A stretch of 7,442 bases of DNA from Bacteroidota bacterium (lineage in GTDB: Bacteria; Bacteroidota; Bacteroidia; Bacteroidales; JADFUO01), in assembly GCA_015222115.1 (NCBI GenBank), contig JADFUO010000073.1, positions 1 through 7,442 on the forward strand. Direction: 5' to 3'. Every line of letters begins with the position of its first letter. Position 1 is the stretch's first letter. The position numbers and the translations under genes were made by a program. The notes beneath the pieces are model-generated. The model had not been told where the DNA came from and made no database searches. It saw nothing but the letters and a program-made list of their open reading frames with translations. Below are positions 6,832-7,442 of the stretch, piece by piece.

Positions 6832-7317
6832 ATGACAACCACTGAATACAATTTGTGTGCAGATGAATTTGCAGATGGAGTTTATCGCTTTATCCTTAAA
6901 AATATTAAGGATGAGGATAAAGCTAAGGATATTGTGCAGGATTCATTTATGAAAATGTGGGACAGACACAGCAATATCTCTTTTGATAAAGCCAAATCTT
7001 ACCTTTTTACAACTGCTTATCATACAATGATTGATAATATCAGGAGAGAAAACAAATTATCGGGGCTGGATGCCGATATACATGATCCCGTATCACAAGA
7101 AAATGGGTATTCTGATTTGAACGAAATATTAAATAATGCAGTGGAAAAGCTGCCCAAAATTCAAAAGTCGGTTATTTTGCTGAGAGACTATGAAGGTTAT
7201 TCATACAGTGAAATCGGTGATATTACAAATTTGAACGAATCGCAGGTGAAAGTTTATATTTACAGGGCAAGATTGTTTTTGAAGAATTATATTGGAAGTC
7301 TTGATACTGTTATTTAA
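6832..7317 (+). CDS. ECF (group 4) RNA polymerase sigma factor, RpoE-like
   Basis: This 161-residue sigma factor redirects RNA polymerase to specific promoters, usually in response to envelope or other stress signals relayed by an anti-sigma factor. Region 2 spans about 9-75: DEDKAKDIVQDSFMKMWD (27-44) is the core-binding helix, and AKSYLFTTAYHTMIDNIRR (54-72) is the promoter-melting and -10 recognition part. After a short acidic linker (79-96), region 4 covers about 97-153, with LPKIQKSVILLRDYEGYSYSEI (107-128) and the helix-turn-helix NLNESQVKVYIYRAR (133-147). There is no sigma 1.1 or 3, as expected for the group. No Shine-Dalgarno sequence precedes the ATG. The next gene starts 12 bases after its TAA and looks like an anti-sigma factor. 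The regulon and signal cannot be read from here. Confidence 0.96.
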   Translation: MTTTEYNLCADEFADGVYRFILKNIKDEDKAKDIVQDSFMKMWDRHSNISFDKAKSYLFTTAYHTMIDNIRRENKLSGLDADIHDPVSQENGYSDLNEILNNAVEKLPKIQKSVILLRDYEGYSYSEIGDITNLNESQVKVYIYRARLFLKNYIGSLDTVI

Positions 7318-7329
7318 GATAAAAAAGAA

Positions 7330-7408
7330 ATGAAAATCAACAGAAATAATTACGAAATATTTTTTCTCGATTATATGGATGGAAATCTGGATCCTGACCG
7401 GATTGCCG
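7330..7408 (+). CDS. Putative anti-sigma factor, N-terminal 26 codons only
   Basis: The ATG at 7330 follows the sigma-factor stop by 12 bases and is preceded by an A/G-rich stretch. The genuine coding sequence gives MKINRNNYEIFFLDYMDGNL and then DPDRIA before it runs into sequencing adapter at 7409. The NYE.FFL.Y.DG.L pattern is typical of the N-termini of proteins encoded just after ECF sigma factors in Bacteroidota, which are thought to act as membrane-anchored anti-sigma factors. Nothing of a transmembrane or sensor domain is visible. The call rests on position plus this short motif. Residues after position 26 in this frame (VSYTHLRAHE) are adapter translation and must be discarded. Confidence 0.6.
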
Positions 7409-7442
7409 CTGTCTCTTATACACATCTCCGAGCCCACGAGAC
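7409..7442 (+). other. Nextera transposase Read 2 adapter (sequencing artefact)
   Basis: The last 34 bases equal the reverse complement of the Illumina Nextera Read 2 transposase adapter: the 19-bp Tn5 mosaic end CTGTCTCTTATACACATCT plus the 15-base tag CCGAGCCCACGAGAC. The abrupt shift from AT-rich coding DNA to this GC-richer tag at the contig edge supports untrimmed adapter rather than a natural transposon end. Confidence 0.98.

Noticed and set aside
7409..7427. Tn5 transposon mosaic end
   Set aside because: It is followed directly by the Nextera Read 2 tag at the contig edge, so it is a library-preparation adapter and not a natural mobile element.
7201..7437. Minus-strand reading frame starting MGSEMCIRDS
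   Set aside because: Its first residues are a translation of the adapter, and the rest is antisense to the sigma factor and anti-sigma genes.

Overview
The window looks like an AT-rich Bacteroidota (Bacteroidetes) chromosome fragment, probably a metagenome or draft-assembly contig end. The evidence is a type IX secretion type-B C-terminal domain, a TonB-dependent receptor, TAnnTTTG-like promoter boxes, start codons that mostly lack Shine-Dalgarno sequences, and an ECF sigma factor followed by the start of a probable anti-sigma gene. The last 34 bases are not biological: they are an exact Nextera (Tn5 transposase) Read 2 sequencing adapter, so the real sequence ends at about 7408.

Layout. 1-642 (+) is the 3' end of a secreted or surface protein with a fibronectin-III-like domain and a T9SS sorting domain. 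706-2571 (+) is a complete BtuB/CirA-type TonB-dependent outer-membrane receptor. It converges on a leftward operon at 4760-2606 (-): a possible small frameshifted ORF or structured leader, a GAPDH-like protein that has lost its catalytic residues, and an intact GAPDH. The two GAPDH-family genes overlap by ATGA, and the downstream start has an unusually perfect Shine-Dalgarno sequence. Divergent from this operon is lepA (EF4), 4846-6633 (+), whose promoter-like box lies only six bases before its ATG. A 13-bp perfect inverted repeat follows lepA. Next comes an ECF sigma factor at 6832-7317 (+), preceded by a sequence resembling an ECF-dependent promoter, and then 26 codons of a putative anti-sigma factor cut off by the adapter.

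The most interesting system is the tandem GAPDH pair. The upstream member has the length and backbone motifs of the family, but Ala replaces the catalytic Cys (and the second Cys), and the anion-site Arg, the Pi loop, the nicotinamide-contacting Asn and the third Gly of the Rossmann loop are all changed. Its translation appears tightly coupled to the active enzyme. This suggests a pseudoenzyme partner or regulator of GAPDH rather than a second glycolytic enzyme. The second theme is a probably autoregulated ECF sigma/anti-sigma module at the right end.
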